DNA of 7,755 nt from Ignavibacteria bacterium. GTDB taxonomy: Bacteria > Bacteroidota > Ignavibacteria > Tepidaquicellales > Tepidaquicellaceae. Made by a program: the position numbers and the translations under genes. Each line of letters begins with the position of its first letter. The stretch's first letter is position 1. Shown here piece by piece: positions 6,416 to 7,755 of the stretch. The stretch lies in NCBI GenBank assembly GCA_016710985.1, contig JADJTX010000049.1:1-7755 (forward strand), written 5' to 3'. The notes beneath the pieces were generated by a model. It saw only the letters and a program-made list of their open reading frames with translations. It ran no database searches and was not told the origin of the DNA.

Positions 6416-7229
6416 ACTCAAAGTAAGACCTGAATCACAGAAGCTTCAGAGAACGCTCTTTCACGAAAAGCAGAAGCTGATTGAGAACTGTTTGTTCGGT
6501 GTGGATATAAATCCAAATTCAGTAAAGATATGCATGCTTCGGCTTTGGATAGAATTACTAAAGAATGCCTATTACAAAGAACCCTCCGACTCAACACACT
6601 CTACACACTCCATACACTCAATGAACTTAGAATTAGAAACTCTCCCGAACATAGACATCAACATCAAGACAGGAAACTCTCTCATCAGCCGGTTTCCGCT
6701 GGATGCGAATCTGAGCAAGTTCGGGCAGAAGGAGAAGAATATCATTGAGCAGTACAGGAACAGTGTAAGGGATTATAAGAACGAACGAAACAGGAATAAG
6801 AAAAAAGAACTTGAAAAGATCATTCGCAGTCTGAAAAATGACATACGAACCGACATCAGCAAAAAAGATCCGAAGCTTGTGAAGCTGAATAATATAAAAA
6901 GTGAACTTGATAACTTAGAGAATCAGACAGGACTATTCGAGCAATCAAAGAAAGAGCAGAAGGAACAGACTGCAAAGAAGAAAAAGCTTGAAGCCGAACT
7001 GGCGAAGCTGAATAAGGAAGTTGATGACATAAGATCGAATGCAATTTACAGGAATGCATTCGAATGGAGATTTGAATTTCCCGAAGTGCTGAATGGTGAG
7101 GGAGAGTATGTGGGGTTTGATGTGGTGATTGGGAACCCGCCGTATATACAAAGAAAAGCCGAATTTGTATTTTTTGTTTTATTAACAAAAATTAATTTTA
7201 AAATAAATGGCGAACTTTTGCTTTTGTAA
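6408..7229 (+). CDS. Open segment 4: methyltransferase core to motif IV
   Basis: The frame can be read from GNELKVRPESQKLQ (6408), upstream of the TTG at 6492. Blocks: LFHEKQKLIENCLFGVDINP and NSVKICMLRLWIELLKNAYY (motifs II-III), then LPNIDINIKTGNSLISRF. Next is a long charged helical insert of about 110 residues (RNKKKELEKIIRSLKND, KKKKLEAELAKLNKEV), which looks like a coiled coil. It is followed by FEWRFEFPEVL, GFDVVIGNPPYIQ (motif IV at 7134-7151). A THS tripeptide repeat lies at 6594-6620. After NPPYIQ the text changes to AT-rich KAEFVFFVLLTKINFKINGE and the frame closes at 7229. A one-base shift there gives LLLVIPNSFTGVESAYKLR. Confidence 0.8.
   Translation, partial: GNELKVRPESQKLQRTLFHEKQKLIENCLFGVDINPNSVKICMLRLWIELLKNAYYKEPSDSTHSTHSIHSMNLELETLPNIDINIKTGNSLISRFPLDANLSKFGQKEKNIIEQYRNSVRDYKNERNRNKKKELEKIIRSLKNDIRTDISKKDPKLVKLNNIKSELDNLENQTGLFEQSKKEQKEQTAKKKKLEAELAKLNKEVDDIRSNAIYRNAFEWRFEFPEVLNGEGEYVGFDVVIGNPPYIQRKAEFVFFVLLTKINFKINGELLLL
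6594..6620 (+). repeat. Three in-frame 9-bp units (THS-THS-IHS) inside the methylase
   Basis: The units ACACACTCT, ACACACTCC and ATACACTCA follow each other and encode THS, THS and IHS, just after the helix ending KNAYYKEP. Because the unit is nine bases, copy-number change would lengthen or shorten a loop without breaking the frame. It lies between conserved blocks and is probably a surface loop. Confidence 0.6.
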
Positions 7230-7249
7230 TTCCAAATTCTTTCACCGGT

Positions 7250-7693
7250 GTGGAATCAGCATATAAACTAAGGCAAGAATTGATAACAAACAACAATATT
7301 CACTCGATAATTAATATTTTAGGTGAGACTTTTAAAACAGTCGGTGTTGAATCCTGTATACTTTTATTTTCTAAATCAAAACCTGACCAAACTATTAAAT
7401 TTTTAAGTACAAGTAAAGATCAAATTGACGATAAAGAATTCAACTTTGTTAATAGGGATAATTGGATGGCTAACAGAAATTTTTTATTTGACATCTCTAG
7501 TTCAAATGTTGAGTCTATGATTATTAATAAAATTAAATTAAATTCTTTGGCGTTAAATAAAAGTATGATGTTAGAGTTGGATTGCAAGCATATGAAAAAA
7601 ATAAAGGACTACCCAAACAAAGTGCTGAGGATGTTAAAAATCATATATTCGATTATAATTTTAAATTCGACGAAAATACTTTTCCATACCTAA
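7250..7693 (+). CDS. Open segment 5: end of the methylase fold and start of target recognition
   Basis: The real frame starts upstream as VIPNSFTGVESAYKLRQELI at about 7229; the M at 7250 is a GTG that reads as Val in VESAYKL. Next comes HSIINILGETFKTVGVESCI with LLFSKSKP, the usual late methylase strands. DNWMANRNFLFDISSSN follows, at the entry to the recognition domain. Codons are very AT-rich (TTA, AAT, ATT), unlike segments 2-4. From about 7560 the frame is wrong: the shadow text KSMMLELDCKHMKK is replaced, one base over, by KYDVRVGLQAYEKNKG. Confidence 0.7.
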   Translation: MESAYKLRQELITNNNIHSIINILGETFKTVGVESCILLFSKSKPDQTIKFLSTSKDQIDDKEFNFVNRDNWMANRNFLFDISSSNVESMIINKIKLNSLALNKSMMLELDCKHMKKIKDYPNKVLRMLKIIYSIIILNSTKILFHT

Positions 7694-7755
7694 TAGGAAG
7701 TGACGTATCTAGATATTCTTATAAATGGTCAGGTCAATGGTTAAGATATGGTAAT
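7561..7755 (+). CDS. Open segment 6: target-recognition region, cut by the window edge
   Basis: Reading KYDVRVGLQAYEKNKG from about 7561 gives an open frame to the edge. It contains LPKQSAEDVKNHIF, then DENTFPYLIGSDVSRYSYKW and SGQWLRYGN. The GLQAY...K..PKQ and YLIGSDVSRY...W blocks are what I know from TaqI/Eco57I-like C-terminal specificity domains of type IIG enzymes. The domain sets which DNA sequence is read. It continues beyond the window. Confidence 0.7.

Larger units (their letters stand above)
4551..7755 (+). pseudogene. Type IIG restriction-modification enzyme (Eco57I-like), frame-broken and cut by the right edge
   Basis: One polypeptide would both cut DNA and methylate adenine in its target. 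Visible order: a PD-(D/E)XK nuclease (Asp codon 4774-4776, EAK at 4828-4836), a helical connector with LLSPFHLLRIPF and NRILFLKLLEAQL, then an N6-adenine methyltransferase of gamma order. Its motifs are TPGFITMYMCREAI, motif I DPAVGSGHFL (6215-6244), GVDINPNSVKI and motif IV NPPYIQ (7134-7151). A recognition region follows. Reading frame changes near 4770, 5935, 6405, 7229 and 7560; all motifs survive. About 1,065 codons are present and the C-terminus lies outside. Start: ATG 4551, because LLLPKKSLSKAFLKQRPL is the normal beginning of this family as I know it. No separate methylase or specificity gene is seen, as expected for type IIG. The half after 7151 differs sharply in base composition. 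PglX of BREX shares the methylase motifs but lacks the EAK nuclease start. Confidence 0.85.

Noticed and set aside
6856..7188. Minus-strand open frames across the methylase coiled-coil insert and NPPY
   Set aside because: Shadows of the plus-strand methylase, which carries motif IV in this stretch.

Overview
The window is AT-rich, about 35% GC overall and falling to about 20% in places. It shows no convincing Shine-Dalgarno sites before its start codons. Protein style, start contexts and intergenic repeats suggest an environmental member of the Bacteroidota/Ignavibacteria side of the FCB group, but nothing in the window fixes the taxonomy. Almost every gene is interrupted by 1-2 base frame breaks while the protein signatures on either side stay intact. 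That pattern fits uncorrected sequencing indels at least as well as real gene decay, so gene-level calls here come from stitching frames together.

Left part (minus strand, 1-2607): an apparent three-gene operon. The first gene (2607 to 700) encodes a trypsin-like (PA clan) serine protease domain fused to a DNA/RNA non-specific endonuclease (NucA/NUC1 type, DRGH motif). It is followed by a small charged, coiled-coil-like protein (551 to 233). The third gene overlaps the second by TAATG at 231-235, is rich in Lys and Glu, and runs off the left edge. A protease-nuclease fusion with small coupled partners is a plausible toxic effector module of a defence or conflict system.

Middle (2608-4550): no supported gene. 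It holds two compact hairpins, a tandem array of about 20 copies of a 21-bp unit with an internal palindrome (3452-3910), some further inverted repeats, and a 190-bp MITE-like element with CACAGAG-rich inverted arms and a likely 5-bp target duplication (4151-4340).

Right part (plus strand, 4551-7755): one large type IIG (Eco57I-like) restriction-modification gene in at least six open segments, truncated by the right edge. In order it carries a PD-(D/E)XK nuclease region (EAK), a helical connector, the methyltransferase core (TPGFIT, DPAVGSGHFL, GVDINP, NPPYIQ), and a target-recognition region. Just after NPPYIQ, base composition drops from about 51% to about 20% GC and codon style changes, and the spacing to the next conserved block is short. 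This marks either a recombination that swapped the recognition half or an assembly chimera.

Together the window looks like part of a defence island: a single-polypeptide restriction enzyme on one side and a protease-nuclease effector operon on the other, separated by repeat-rich DNA.
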